Part shown: piece after piece, positions 42,651 to 50,925 of the stretch
Position numbering within the stretch: the stretch's first letter is position 1
How the letters are laid out: the number at the start of each line of letters is the position of its first letter
Source of the DNA: Bradyrhizobium valentinum
Lineage (GTDB): Bacteria > Pseudomonadota > Alphaproteobacteria > Rhizobiales > Xanthobacteraceae
NCBI RefSeq assembly: GCF_001440405.1
Contig: NZ_LLXX01000119.1
Span: 96,692-160,691, forward strand
Direction of reading: 5' to 3'
Length of the DNA: 64,000 bases
Position numbers and translations under genes: made by a program
Notes under the pieces: model-generated
Seen by the model: only the letters and a program-made list of their open reading frames with translations
The model's database searches: none
What the model was told of the DNA's origin: nothing

Positions 42651-43946
42651 ATGCCCGCACCCAAGCCGCCTGCTTTCGAAACCCTGAGCCTGCATGCCGG
42701 CCAGCGCCCGGATCCCGCAACCGGCGCCCGCGCGGTTCCGATCTACCAGACCACCTCCTACGTGTTCCAGGATTCCGATCACGCCGCGGCACTGTTCAAC
42801 CTCGAGCGCGCCGGGCACATCTACACCCGCATTTCCAATCCCACGACCGCGGTGCTCGAGGAGCGGCTCGCCGCGCTGGAAGCCGGCGTCGGCGCGATCT
42901 GCACCGCGAGCGGCATGGCCGCGATGCACCTGGCGATCGCAACGATCCTGAACGCCGGCGATCACATCGTCGCCTCCGCCTCGCTTTACGGCGGCACCAT
43001 CAACCTGCTGGCGCACACGCTGCCGCGCTTCGGCATCACGACGACCTTCGTCAAGCCGCGTGCGCTCGATGAATTCCGCGCCGCGATCAAGCCGAATACG
43101 CGGCTCGTGATCGGCGAGACCATCGGCAATCCCGGGATGGAAGTGCTGGATATTCCGGCGGTCGCCCAGATCGCGCATGATGCGAAGATTCCACTTCTGA
43201 TCGACAACACCTTTGCGACGCCGTTCCTCAGCCGGCCGATCGAGCTCGGCGCCGATCTCGTGATGAATTCCGCGACCAAATGGATCGGCGGCCACGGCAT
43301 TGCGATCGGCGGCGTCATCGTCGACGGCGGACGGTTCGACTGGCACGCTTCCGGCAAATTCCCGCAGCTCACCGAGCCCTATGCTGGTTATCACGGCATC
43401 GTCTTCGACGAGCAGTTCGGCCAGGCCGCCTTCATCATGCGCGCGCGCACCGAAGGCCTGCGCGACTTCGGCGCCTGCCTGTCGCCGACCAACGCGTTCC
43501 AATTGCTGCAGGGCGTCGAGACGCTCGGCGTCCGCATGGAGCGCCACATGAGCAACACGCTCGCCGTCCTCGAAGCCCTCACCGCCAACAAGGCGGTCGA
43601 CTGGGTGCTGCATCCGGCGCTGGAGAATCATCCAGACCATCAGCTTGCGAAGCGGCTGCTGCCACGCGGTGCAGGATCGATCGTCTCTTTCGGCATCAAG
43701 GGCGGTCGCGCGGCCGGCAAAAAATTCATCGAGCAGCTCAGGATGATCAGCCACCTCGCCAATGTCGGCGACGCCAAGACGCTGGTGATTCACCCCGCCA
43801 GCACCACGCATCAGCAGATGGACGCGGCACAGCTCAAGGCAGCAGGGGTCGGTGAGGAGCTGGTGCGACTGTCGGTCGGCATCGAAACCGTCTCCAACAT
43901 CATCGACGATCTCGGCCAGGCGCTTCGCGCATCGCAGAAGGTGTGA
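42651..43946 (+). CDS. O-acetylhomoserine sulfhydrylase family (MetY/MetB) PLP enzyme
   Basis: 431 residues of the Cys/Met-metabolism PLP family. The PLP lysine is in MNSATKWIGGHG (about residue 209); RISNPTTAVLEERLAALE and YGGTINLL are typical of MetY-type enzymes, which are longer than MetB/MetC. It makes homocysteine from O-acetylhomoserine and sulfide, or methionine from methanethiol. Starts 45 bases behind pncB and is followed 3 bases later by a hydrolase gene, likely one operon. Confidence 0.9.
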   Translation: MPAPKPPAFETLSLHAGQRPDPATGARAVPIYQTTSYVFQDSDHAAALFNLERAGHIYTRISNPTTAVLEERLAALEAGVGAICTASGMAAMHLAIATILNAGDHIVASASLYGGTINLLAHTLPRFGITTTFVKPRALDEFRAAIKPNTRLVIGETIGNPGMEVLDIPAVAQIAHDAKIPLLIDNTFATPFLSRPIELGADLVMNSATKWIGGHGIAIGGVIVDGGRFDWHASGKFPQLTEPYAGYHGIVFDEQFGQAAFIMRARTEGLRDFGACLSPTNAFQLLQGVETLGVRMERHMSNTLAVLEALTANKAVDWVLHPALENHPDHQLAKRLLPRGAGSIVSFGIKGGRAAGKKFIEQLRMISHLANVGDAKTLVIHPASTTHQQMDAAQLKAAGVGEELVRLSVGIETVSNIIDDLGQALRASQKV

Positions 43947-43949
43947 ACC

Positions 43950-44729
43950 ATGCAGCTTTCCGTCAACGGCGTTGATACGTTCGTCGCGACCGGCGGCCGT
44001 CCGTTCGATCTGTCGCTGCCCGCAGTCGTGATGCTGCATGGCGCAGGCTTCGATCATTCGACCTGGGCGCTGCACAGCCGGTGGTTTGCGCATCACGGCT
44101 ATTCCGTGCTGGCGCCCGATCTGCCGGGACACGGCCGCTCGGCGGGTGCGCCGCTGCCGACCATCGCCGACATGGCCGACTGGACTGCCGCGCTGCTCGA
44201 TGCCGCCGGCGCGCCCAAAGCCAAGCTGGTCGGGCATTCGATGGGATCGCTGATCGCGCTCGAGACATCCGCGCGGCATCCCGACAAGGTCTCCGGTCTC
44301 AGTTTGATCGGCACCGCCGCCACGATGACCGTCGGGCCGGATCTGCTCAAGGCCGCCGAGGTTAACAATCCCGATGCCATCGACATGGTCTCGATCTGGG
44401 GTCTCGGCTTCAAGGCCGAACTCGGCGGCAGCCTCGCGCCAGGACTTTGGATGCATCAGGGCGCGCAGCGCGTGCTGCAGCAGACGCGTCCCGGCGTGCT
44501 CTACAATGATCTCAACGCCTGCAACTCCTATCAGAACGCGCTCGCGGCAGCGGCACAGGTCAAGGTGCCCACGACCTTCATTCTCGGCGAGCGCGACATG
44601 ATGACGCCCGCGAAGGCCGGCAAGACACTCGCAGCGGCGACGCCGAATTCGCGTACCGTGGTGCTGCCGGGCGCCGGTCACATGATGATGGTCGAAGCAC
44701 CGGACGAGTTGCTGGCGGCGCTGCAGTAA
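43950..44729 (+). CDS. Alpha/beta hydrolase
   Basis: 259 residues with the complete catalytic set: nucleophile in GHSMGS (about residue 97), acid in GERDMMTP and histidine in GAGHMMM. MLHGAGFDHSTWALHSRWFA forms the oxyanion hole. The substrate cannot be read from the sequence. Coupled to metY; alpha/beta hydrolases near MetY may be acyl-transfer or ester enzymes, but that is only a guess. Confidence 0.88.
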   Translation: MQLSVNGVDTFVATGGRPFDLSLPAVVMLHGAGFDHSTWALHSRWFAHHGYSVLAPDLPGHGRSAGAPLPTIADMADWTAALLDAAGAPKAKLVGHSMGSLIALETSARHPDKVSGLSLIGTAATMTVGPDLLKAAEVNNPDAIDMVSIWGLGFKAELGGSLAPGLWMHQGAQRVLQQTRPGVLYNDLNACNSYQNALAAAAQVKVPTTFILGERDMMTPAKAGKTLAAATPNSRTVVLPGAGHMMMVEAPDELLAALQ

Positions 44730-44741
44730 TAGCATCGCATC

Positions 44742-44886
44742 TCGTTTTCTTCCTTCTCCCCTTGTGGGAGAAGGTGGCGCGAAGCGCCGGATGAGGGGTC
44801 TGTCTCCGCGGAGAGAACCCCTCACCCGTCTCGAATGAGCTTCGCTCATTCGATCCACCCTCTCCCACAAGGGGAGAGGGGAAGCA
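44742..44886. repeat. Dispersed palindromic repeat, CTCCCCTTGTGGGAG type
   Basis: CTTCTCCCCTTGTGGGAGAAGG faces CCTCTCCCACAAGGGGAGAGG, with ATGAGGGG/CCCCTCA and GAGCTTCGCTC hairpins between. It sits between convergent genes and may end both transcripts. Confidence 0.85.
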
Positions 44887-44905
44887 GCGCTCGGTGGCGA
44901 AATAG

Positions 44906-45931
44906 CTACTGCCTCCCCGCCGGCTTCCTCTCCACCGGATGAATGTCGATCGCCCGCAGGCGGCCTAGCCGCAGCACGTCCATCGTCAGCGTGCGGCCGA
45001 TGCGGTCGCGGTCGAGAGCGCGGATCAGATCGTCGACGCCGTTGATCTCGACGCCGTCGAGTTTGATCACGACGTCACCCGGCAACAGGCCGGCCTTTGC
45101 CGCCGGGCTGTCCGGCTCGATCTGCGCCAGCAGCGCGCCCATCTTGTTGTCGACGCCGGCGACCACCGCATGCCGCCGCGGGATCGGCGCGGTCTGGCCG
45201 GCGACGCCGATATAGGCGCGGCGGACGTAACCGTGCCGGATGATCTCGGACAGCACGAACTCCGCGGTGTTGCTGGCGACCGCAAAACAGATGCCCTGCG
45301 CACCGCTGATGATGGCGGTATTGATGCCGATCACCTCCGATGCCGACGATACCAGCGGCCCGCCGGAATTGCCTGGATTCAGCGCAGCATCGGTCTGGAT
45401 CACGTCCTCGATGGTCCGGCCGCTCACCGAACGGATCGAGCGGCCGAGCGCCGACACCACGCCGGCGGTCACCGTCGATTCGAAGCCGAGCGGATTGCCG
45501 ATCGCGACCACGAGTTGGCCGCGACGCAGGCTCTTGGAATTGCCGAGCGAGGCATAACGCAGATCGCGCGCGCCGTCGGCCCTCAGCAAGGCAAGGTCAG
45601 TGTCTGGATCGACGCCGAGCACGTGAGCGTCGGTGTCGAATCCTTCGGTGTCGCGCAGCCTGATCTCCTTCGATGATCCGACCACATGGCTGTTGGTCAG
45701 TACGAGACCATCGGGCGAGATGACGATGCCGGAGCCGAGCCCGCCGCGCTCGCGCACGGTACGCACCTTCGGTCCGGTTTCGACACGCACGACCGCGGGA
45801 CCGACGCGTTCAGTCACGTCGATCACGGCATTGGAGTAAGCATCGAGCAAGACCTGGTCATTGTCCCGGGCAGACTCGGCCGTTCGCGATGACGGCCCGT
45901 CATCGGCGATATCTGAGGTAAAATCCAACAT
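44906..45931 (-). CDS. HtrA/DegP-type serine protease without signal peptide
   Basis: 341 residues. Trypsin-like domain with the full triad: histidine in LTNSHVV (about residue 81), aspartate in DPDTDLALLR (about 112) and serine in NPGNSGGPL (about 190). One C-terminal PDZ domain (about 250-335, AGLLPGDVVIKLDGVEING). The N terminus (LDFTSDIADDGPSSRTAES...) is acidic and has no leader or membrane helix, unlike DegP/DegQ, so it is likely cytoplasmic. Upstream lie the GMC oxidoreductase genes on the same strand. Confidence 0.88.
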   Translation of the reverse strand: MLDFTSDIADDGPSSRTAESARDNDQVLLDAYSNAVIDVTERVGPAVVRVETGPKVRTVRERGGLGSGIVISPDGLVLTNSHVVGSSKEIRLRDTEGFDTDAHVLGVDPDTDLALLRADGARDLRYASLGNSKSLRRGQLVVAIGNPLGFESTVTAGVVSALGRSIRSVSGRTIEDVIQTDAALNPGNSGGPLVSSASEVIGINTAIISGAQGICFAVASNTAEFVLSEIIRHGYVRRAYIGVAGQTAPIPRRHAVVAGVDNKMGALLAQIEPDSPAAKAGLLPGDVVIKLDGVEINGVDDLIRALDRDRIGRTLTMDVLRLGRLRAIDIHPVERKPAGRQ

Positions 45932-46015
45932 GGTGAGTTTCCTTCGGTCTCATCAGATGGTGACCGGGAACCGCGTATGCAAGAGCTGCGCTCCGCACGC
46001 AGCGCTGCCTCCATC

Positions 46016-46462
46016 TCAAGGAATCCGCATCCGGCCACCGCGCACCCTGACGGGATCGAGCAGCGACCAGTCGCCCTGCTCCAGCGTGTAGCCTTTCGGG
46101 AACGGTGCGCGCAGCTCGAGGCCGAGCGAGCGGAGCACGCGGTCGTCGCGGTAGTAGCATTGCAGCACGACGCGGACGAGCGTCGCAGCCGCGACGCCGC
46201 CTGTCGCACGGAACTCCTTCGCGATCGCATCGCGTTTGGCTGCATCGAGTTCGGCCAGCGGCTTGCCGGCCAGACGCGCGAGATGATCGAGCGCCTGCGC
46301 CACCAGCGCGGTGTCGCGGCCGAGTGTCGCCAGCATGTCGGCCTGGATCGCGGGGTCGTCCGCGCCGGGCACCTTGTACTCATCGCTGGCGGGAATGATC
46401 ATCGCGGCGACGGTGCGGAGATTATCGCGCTGGGCTGAAGTCAGTTCATTGGCTGCGGACAT
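46016..46462 (-). CDS. Small partner protein of GMC oxidoreductase (gluconate dehydrogenase subunit 3-like)
   Basis: 148 residues. QRDNLRTVAAMIIPASDEYKVPGADDPAIQADML resembles the start of the small subunit found with membrane-bound sugar/alcohol dehydrogenases (gluconate 2-dehydrogenase subunit 3 group). No signal peptide. ATG 46462 starts 7 bases after the GMC stop; TTG 46489 would overlap it. It probably forms a complex with the flavoprotein. Confidence 0.7.
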   Translation of the reverse strand: MSAANELTSAQRDNLRTVAAMIIPASDEYKVPGADDPAIQADMLATLGRDTALVAQALDHLARLAGKPLAELDAAKRDAIAKEFRATGGVAAATLVRVVLQCYYRDDRVLRSLGLELRAPFPKGYTLEQGDWSLLDPVRVRGGRMRIP

Positions 46463-46469
46463 CGCGGTC

Positions 46470-48071
46470 TCAATCGAAGAGGTTGGCAAGGCGTTGCTTC
46501 ATCTGATCGGCGACGTAGAGCGCGATCGCCTGGATGGTCGAGGTCGGGTTCACGCCGCCCGAGGTCACGAACACGCTGCCGTCGACGATGAAGAGGTTCT
46601 TCACGTCATGCGACCGACCCCATTCGTTGACCACGGAGCGCGCGGGGTCAGTGCCCATCCGCGCGGTGCCGAGCAGATGCCAGCCGCCCCAGGGTATAGG
46701 GTTGTTGATGCAGATGTCAGTCGCGCCGGCGGCTTCGAGAATCTCCCGGCCGCGTGCCAGTCCATGCTCCATCATCTTCCGGCTGTTCTCGCTGATCGTG
46801 TAGTCGATCCTTGGCGCGGGAATGCCGTGGCTGTCCTTCAGCACCGGATCGAGCGTGACGCGGTTGTGCTCCTCGGGCAGATCCTCGCAGATCGCGGAGA
46901 CCGCGAGGCGATGACCATTGAGCCTGCGGAACACGCGGTGATGGTCTGCACCCCATGGCAAAATGCCCTTCTGTTCGCTCGCGACAGCTTCAAACACAGG
47001 CCCGGCGCCGCGGCCGAACTGGATGCCGTAGCCGCGGACGAAGCCGCGCGAGAGATCGGTGTCGTAGAATTCCTTGCTCCAGAGGCAGGTCGGCGGCGCG
47101 CGGTTAGAGTCGGTCGGCTCCTTCACGAAGCCGTAGATCTGCGCATAGGGATGGAACATCAGGTTCTTGCCGACCAGACCGGATGAATTGGCCAGCCCAT
47201 TCGGGAAGCGGCCGGAGACCGAATTCAAGAGCAGCCGCGGCGTGCCGACGCCATTGCAGGCGATGATAACGACCTCGGCCGGCTGGAACTGCTCGACGCC
47301 ATCCTTGTCGTAATAGACGACACCGGAGGCCATGCCGTGCTCGTTGGTCAGGATCTCGCGCACGCGGCAATGCGTCTTGAGCTCGACGCCGGCGCGGATC
47401 GCCTGCGGCCAATAGGTGATGTCGGTCGAGGCCTTTGCGCCTTGCGCGCAGGCCGGCGTGCAATGGCCGAGATTGATGCAGCGCGCCCGGCCCTCGTAAT
47501 CCATCGTCGCGACCGTGGTGTCCGATGGCCACCAGTGCCAGCCGAGCTTGTTCATGGCCTTGCCGATCAGCGGGCCGGAAAGCCCGAGCGGCTGCGGCGG
47601 CATCGGCGGGTGTGTCAGCGGCGACAGCGGATCGCCTGACAGGCCCGAGACGCCCATGATCCGGTCGTTCTCTTCGAAGAACGGGGTCAACGCATCGTAA
47701 TCGATCGGCCAGTCGTCAGCGACGCCGTCGAGCGTCTTCACCTTGAAATCGGAGGGATGCAGCCGCGGCCAGTGCGCGGTGTACATCACCGTCGAGCCGC
47801 CGACGCCGTTGAAGTTCACGACCTTGATCGGCGAGTTGTCGTCGTTAACAGGATAGTCCTCGGGCCGGCCGCGGATGTTCGGGCTGGTCGACCAGTCGCC
47901 GTAAAACTTCGCCTCCCAGTCGCGCCCCGTGCTCGGATATTCCGAGGGCTTCATCCAGCCGCCCTGGTCGAGGCAGAGGATATGCATCCTGGTTTCGGCC
48001 AGGCCCCATGCCACCGCCGCGCCGGACGCGCCGGCGCCGATGATCAGGACGTCAACGGGATCGTGCTTCAT
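46470..48071 (-). CDS. GMC-family FAD oxidoreductase
   Basis: 533 residues. The FAD motif DVLIIGAGASGAAVAWGLAE begins near residue 7, GVGGSTVMYTAHWPRL is the second GMC signature, and the C terminus has the catalytic histidine-asparagine pair region (GGWHLLGTARMG and SGGVNPTSTIQAIAL). Alcohols or sugars are the usual substrates. ATG 48071 follows AGGACC; the open frame further upstream runs into a dispersed repeat and is not coding. Paired with the small gene downstream; electron acceptor not seen. Confidence 0.9.
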   Translation of the reverse strand: MKHDPVDVLIIGAGASGAAVAWGLAETRMHILCLDQGGWMKPSEYPSTGRDWEAKFYGDWSTSPNIRGRPEDYPVNDDNSPIKVVNFNGVGGSTVMYTAHWPRLHPSDFKVKTLDGVADDWPIDYDALTPFFEENDRIMGVSGLSGDPLSPLTHPPMPPQPLGLSGPLIGKAMNKLGWHWWPSDTTVATMDYEGRARCINLGHCTPACAQGAKASTDITYWPQAIRAGVELKTHCRVREILTNEHGMASGVVYYDKDGVEQFQPAEVVIIACNGVGTPRLLLNSVSGRFPNGLANSSGLVGKNLMFHPYAQIYGFVKEPTDSNRAPPTCLWSKEFYDTDLSRGFVRGYGIQFGRGAGPVFEAVASEQKGILPWGADHHRVFRRLNGHRLAVSAICEDLPEEHNRVTLDPVLKDSHGIPAPRIDYTISENSRKMMEHGLARGREILEAAGATDICINNPIPWGGWHLLGTARMGTDPARSVVNEWGRSHDVKNLFIVDGSVFVTSGGVNPTSTIQAIALYVADQMKQRLANLFD

Positions 48072-48083
48072 TCTTGGTCCTTC

Positions 48084-48170
48084 CGTCATTCCGGGATGGT
48101 CCGAAGGACCAGACCCGGAATCTCGAGATTCCGGGTTCGATGCTTCGCATCGCCCCGGAATGACGAACAC
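48084..48170. repeat. Dispersed palindromic repeat, CATTCCGGG type
   Basis: GTCATTCCGGG and CCCCGGAATGAC form the ends; GGTCCGAAGGACC and CGATGCTTCGCATCG are inner hairpins. The remaining bases up to 48436 show nothing else of note. Confidence 0.85.
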
Positions 48171-48436
48171 AATTTAAAGTGGCTGTTGGCAGGAATGCTG
48201 CGTAAGAGCCGCCGCTGCGCGCTGGTGATTTCGGTGCAAGTTTCTCCTCCCAAACTGCTCGCCGCTTGTCGGGCGATCTGGGCTCCACGATAGGGGCAGA
48301 AGCGGCCGGCAGTAAAGCTGAGTGAGGCGGGCTTGGTGGGACAAACCTGCAACCCTGCCGCGCCTTGATACAGGTTTGTTCGCCGGCACGAGACGGGATA
48401 GCTTTGCTCCCAAACATGCGCTAGGGAGCGACGCCA

Positions 48437-50032
48437 ATTCCGGACTACGACGCCATCATCATCGGCGCGGGCATGTCGGGCCTGTACCAGCTCTACCGGC
48501 TGCGCGAACAGGGTTTCCGCGTGCGGGTGTTCGAGGCTGCAACCGATGTCGGCGGCACCTGGTACTGGAACCGTTATCCGGGCGCGCGGTTCGATTCCGA
48601 AAGCTATTCCTACGGCTATTCGTTTTCGAAGGAGTTGCTGGAGGAATGGGAATGGTCGGAGCATTTCGCCGGCCAGCCGGAAACGCTGCGCTATCTCAAT
48701 TACGTCGCCGACAAGTTCGACCTGCGCCGCGATATCCAGTTTCGCAGCCGGGTGACGGCCGCGGTCTACGACGAGAACTGGCGAAGCTGGACCATCACGA
48801 TCGAAGACGGCAGCCGCTTCGACACGCGTTTCCTGATCACCGCGATCGGACCTCTCTCGACGCCGACGCTGCCGAAGATCGAGGGACGCGACGATTTCAG
48901 GGGCGCATCCTTTCACACCGCGCGATGGCCGAAGGAGCCCGTCGACTTCGCCGGCAAGCGCGTCGCCGTGATCGGCACCGGCGCGACCGGCGTGCAGACC
49001 ATCCAGACCATTGCGGGACAGGTCGGCCATCTCACCGTGTTTCAGCGCACGCCGAACTGGTGCGCGCCGCTGCACAACGGCAAGATCGACGCCGCGACGC
49101 AAGTGAAGATCAAGGCTGGCTATCCTGAGATGTTTGCCCGCTGCCAGGAGACCTTTGCCTGCTTCCTGCATACGCCGGACCCGCGCGGCGCGTTCGAGGT
49201 TTCCGACGAGGAGCGCGAGGCGTTTTATGAAAAGCTCTATGCCGAGCGCGGCTTTGGTATCTGGCAGGGCAATTTCCGCGACATCCTGATCGATCGCAAG
49301 GCGAACGCCACGATCTCCGACTTCGTGGCGCGCAAGATCCGCGGGCGCGTGAAGAATCAGGCGGTGGCCGAAAGGCTGATCCCGAAGAATCACGGATTCG
49401 GCACCCGCCGGCTGCCGCTCGAGACCTTCTATTATGAGGTCTACAACCAGGACAATGTCGAGCTGGTCGACATCAACGAAACGCCGATCGAGCAGATCAC
49501 GCCTGAGGGCATCAGGACCAGCGACAGGGAATACACGTTCGACATCATCATCTACGCCACCGGCTTCGATGCCATCACCGGCAGCTTCGACAAGATCGAT
49601 TTTCGCGGCGCAGGCGGTGTGCGGCTGAAGGATAAATGGAAGAGCGGCCCGGAGACCTATCTCGGCATCATGGTGCATGAATTTCCGAACATGCTGATGC
49701 TGATGGGGCCGCACACCGCGCTCGGCAACATCCCGCGCAGCATCGAATACAGCGTCGACTGGGTCACCGGGCTGCTCCTGTTCGCGATGAAAGAGGGGTT
49801 GACGCGGCTGGAGGCGGCTCCGGAGGGCGTCAAGTCCTGGACCGATCACGTCAAGGCGCTCGGCGAGGGATTGCTGTCCAACGAGGTCAATTCCTGGATG
49901 ACCGGCATCAATTCCAACGTCGAGGGCAAGCAAACCCGTATCGTCGCCCGCTACAGTGGCAGCGCGCCGGCGTACCGCGCGCGATGCGACGAGGTGGCAG
50001 CTAAGGGTTATGATGAGTTGAGGCTGGGGTAG
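48437..50032 (+). CDS. Flavin-containing monooxygenase (Baeyer-Villiger type), non-ATG start
   Basis: About 531 residues. The FAD Rossmann motif DYDAIIIGAGMSGLYQLYRL needs codons upstream of the first ATG (48473), which falls inside it. A TAG stop at 48422-48424 closes the frame, so the start lies in the 48 bases between. ATT 48437 has AGGGAG eight bases ahead and is the best choice; ACG 48431 is too close to it. The second Rossmann motif is VAVIGTGATGVQTIQT and the Baeyer-Villiger fingerprint region is FHTARWP. It inserts oxygen into ketones with NADPH. A lost ATG (decay or weak expression) is an equal possibility. Confidence 0.8.
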   Translation: MPDYDAIIIGAGMSGLYQLYRLREQGFRVRVFEAATDVGGTWYWNRYPGARFDSESYSYGYSFSKELLEEWEWSEHFAGQPETLRYLNYVADKFDLRRDIQFRSRVTAAVYDENWRSWTITIEDGSRFDTRFLITAIGPLSTPTLPKIEGRDDFRGASFHTARWPKEPVDFAGKRVAVIGTGATGVQTIQTIAGQVGHLTVFQRTPNWCAPLHNGKIDAATQVKIKAGYPEMFARCQETFACFLHTPDPRGAFEVSDEEREAFYEKLYAERGFGIWQGNFRDILIDRKANATISDFVARKIRGRVKNQAVAERLIPKNHGFGTRRLPLETFYYEVYNQDNVELVDINETPIEQITPEGIRTSDREYTFDIIIYATGFDAITGSFDKIDFRGAGGVRLKDKWKSGPETYLGIMVHEFPNMLMLMGPHTALGNIPRSIEYSVDWVTGLLLFAMKEGLTRLEAAPEGVKSWTDHVKALGEGLLSNEVNSWMTGINSNVEGKQTRIVARYSGSAPAYRARCDEVAAKGYDELRLG

Positions 50033-50057
50033 CGGGACCGTCTCGACGCACGGGCGG

Positions 50058-50165
50058 TCCGCTCCCTCCCCCCTTGCGGGGGAGGGCTGGGGAGAGGGGT
50101 AAGCCACGCGCACCGCCGTTGCCGCCACCCCTCTCCCTAACCCTCCCCCGCAAGGGGGGAGGGAA
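50058..50165. repeat. Inverted repeat with CCCTTGCGGGGGAGGG arms
   Basis: CTCCCCCCTTGCGGGGGAGGG is mirrored by CCCTCCCCCGCAAGGGGGGAG, with GGAGAGGGGT and ACCCCTCTCC as inner arms. It follows the monooxygenase stop and may end its transcript. Confidence 0.85.
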
Positions 50166-50199
50166 CAGACCTTTTGTGCGGTGAAGCGTGTGTACATGG

Positions 50200-50640
50200 T
50201 ATTATAAAAACAAGATATGCGTTCGCGATCTCGCGACACGAACTGCCCGAGCTTTGCCTAAAATTTCCCGCCCTCTCCTATCAGAGGGCGCAGGGAAGAC
50301 CGGGTGCTTGCTGCACCCGCGGTCTCGCGTGCGATTTGCGCAAACAAAACTGCACACGAGCATACAGGGCAGCGGGAGCATTCCGGCCTTCCCTGCGCAA
50401 TGGCTTTACGGCTTACTTCGTGCTCTCCCCGGCGAACGGCTTTCTTGCCACCGTCGCATCACGAGACAACCCGTGACACTTAACGCCAGCACCGCGGCGT
50501 CCGGACCACACGACTTCGCCGTACGCTTCCGGCGCGTACGTCTATCGCGCCATCAGCGTCCATCGCATCTCACCGCACGTTCGTGACGATCGCGAGCGCC
50601 CCTCATCTGCCGTGAGACGGGCGGAGTTATGCGACTGATT
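50200..50640. repeat. Dispersed Bradyrhizobium-type repeat with a spurious open frame
   Basis: The open frame here contains EGAGKTGCLLHPRSRV, a string I recall from many near-identical 'hypothetical proteins' in Bradyrhizobium genomes. That spread marks a DNA repeat rather than a gene. No ribosome site or codon bias supports translation. Confidence 0.6.
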
Positions 50641-50784
50641 TGGGTGAGAACGAAAGCAGAATATTTTTGCGGAAGGGCTGGACAGGTTTTTGGTGATTTG
50701 CCCGTCGTGCCAATTGGTCGCAGACCGCTGCATGAAGTCGCGCTTGTGCGCAAAGCAAATCAGTCTGTAGCGCCAGGCAATTTC

Positions 50785-50925
50785 TCTCGTCGTCCCGGCC
50801 AAGCGAAGCGCGAGCCGGGACCCATACGCCGCGGCCGTCATTGTGGAGCGCGCTGGTCGGCGTTCTTCTTCAACAACGCAACCCTGTGGTTATGGGTCCC
50901 TGCGTTCGCAGGGACGACACCTACC
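50785..50925. repeat. Dispersed repeat, GTCCCGGCC / GGGTCCC type
   Basis: CGTCCCGGCCAAGCGAAGCG with GGGACCCATACGCC is followed at the right end by TGGGTCCCTGCGTTCGCAGGGACGAC, a strong hairpin. It lies at the 3' end of the carboxylase gene and may act as its terminator. Confidence 0.75.

Noticed and set aside
41907..44870. 987-codon open frame on the minus strand
   Set aside because: Antisense to pncB, metY and the hydrolase, all of which have clear family matches; product has no domain character.
48086..50239. 717-codon open frame on the minus strand
   Set aside because: Fully antisense to the flavin monooxygenase; low-complexity arginine/aspartate-rich product typical of the opposite strand of a GC-rich gene.
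50188..50586. 132-codon open frame that looks like an annotated hypothetical protein
   Set aside because: Its EGAGKTGC string is typical of a dispersed DNA repeat, not a gene.
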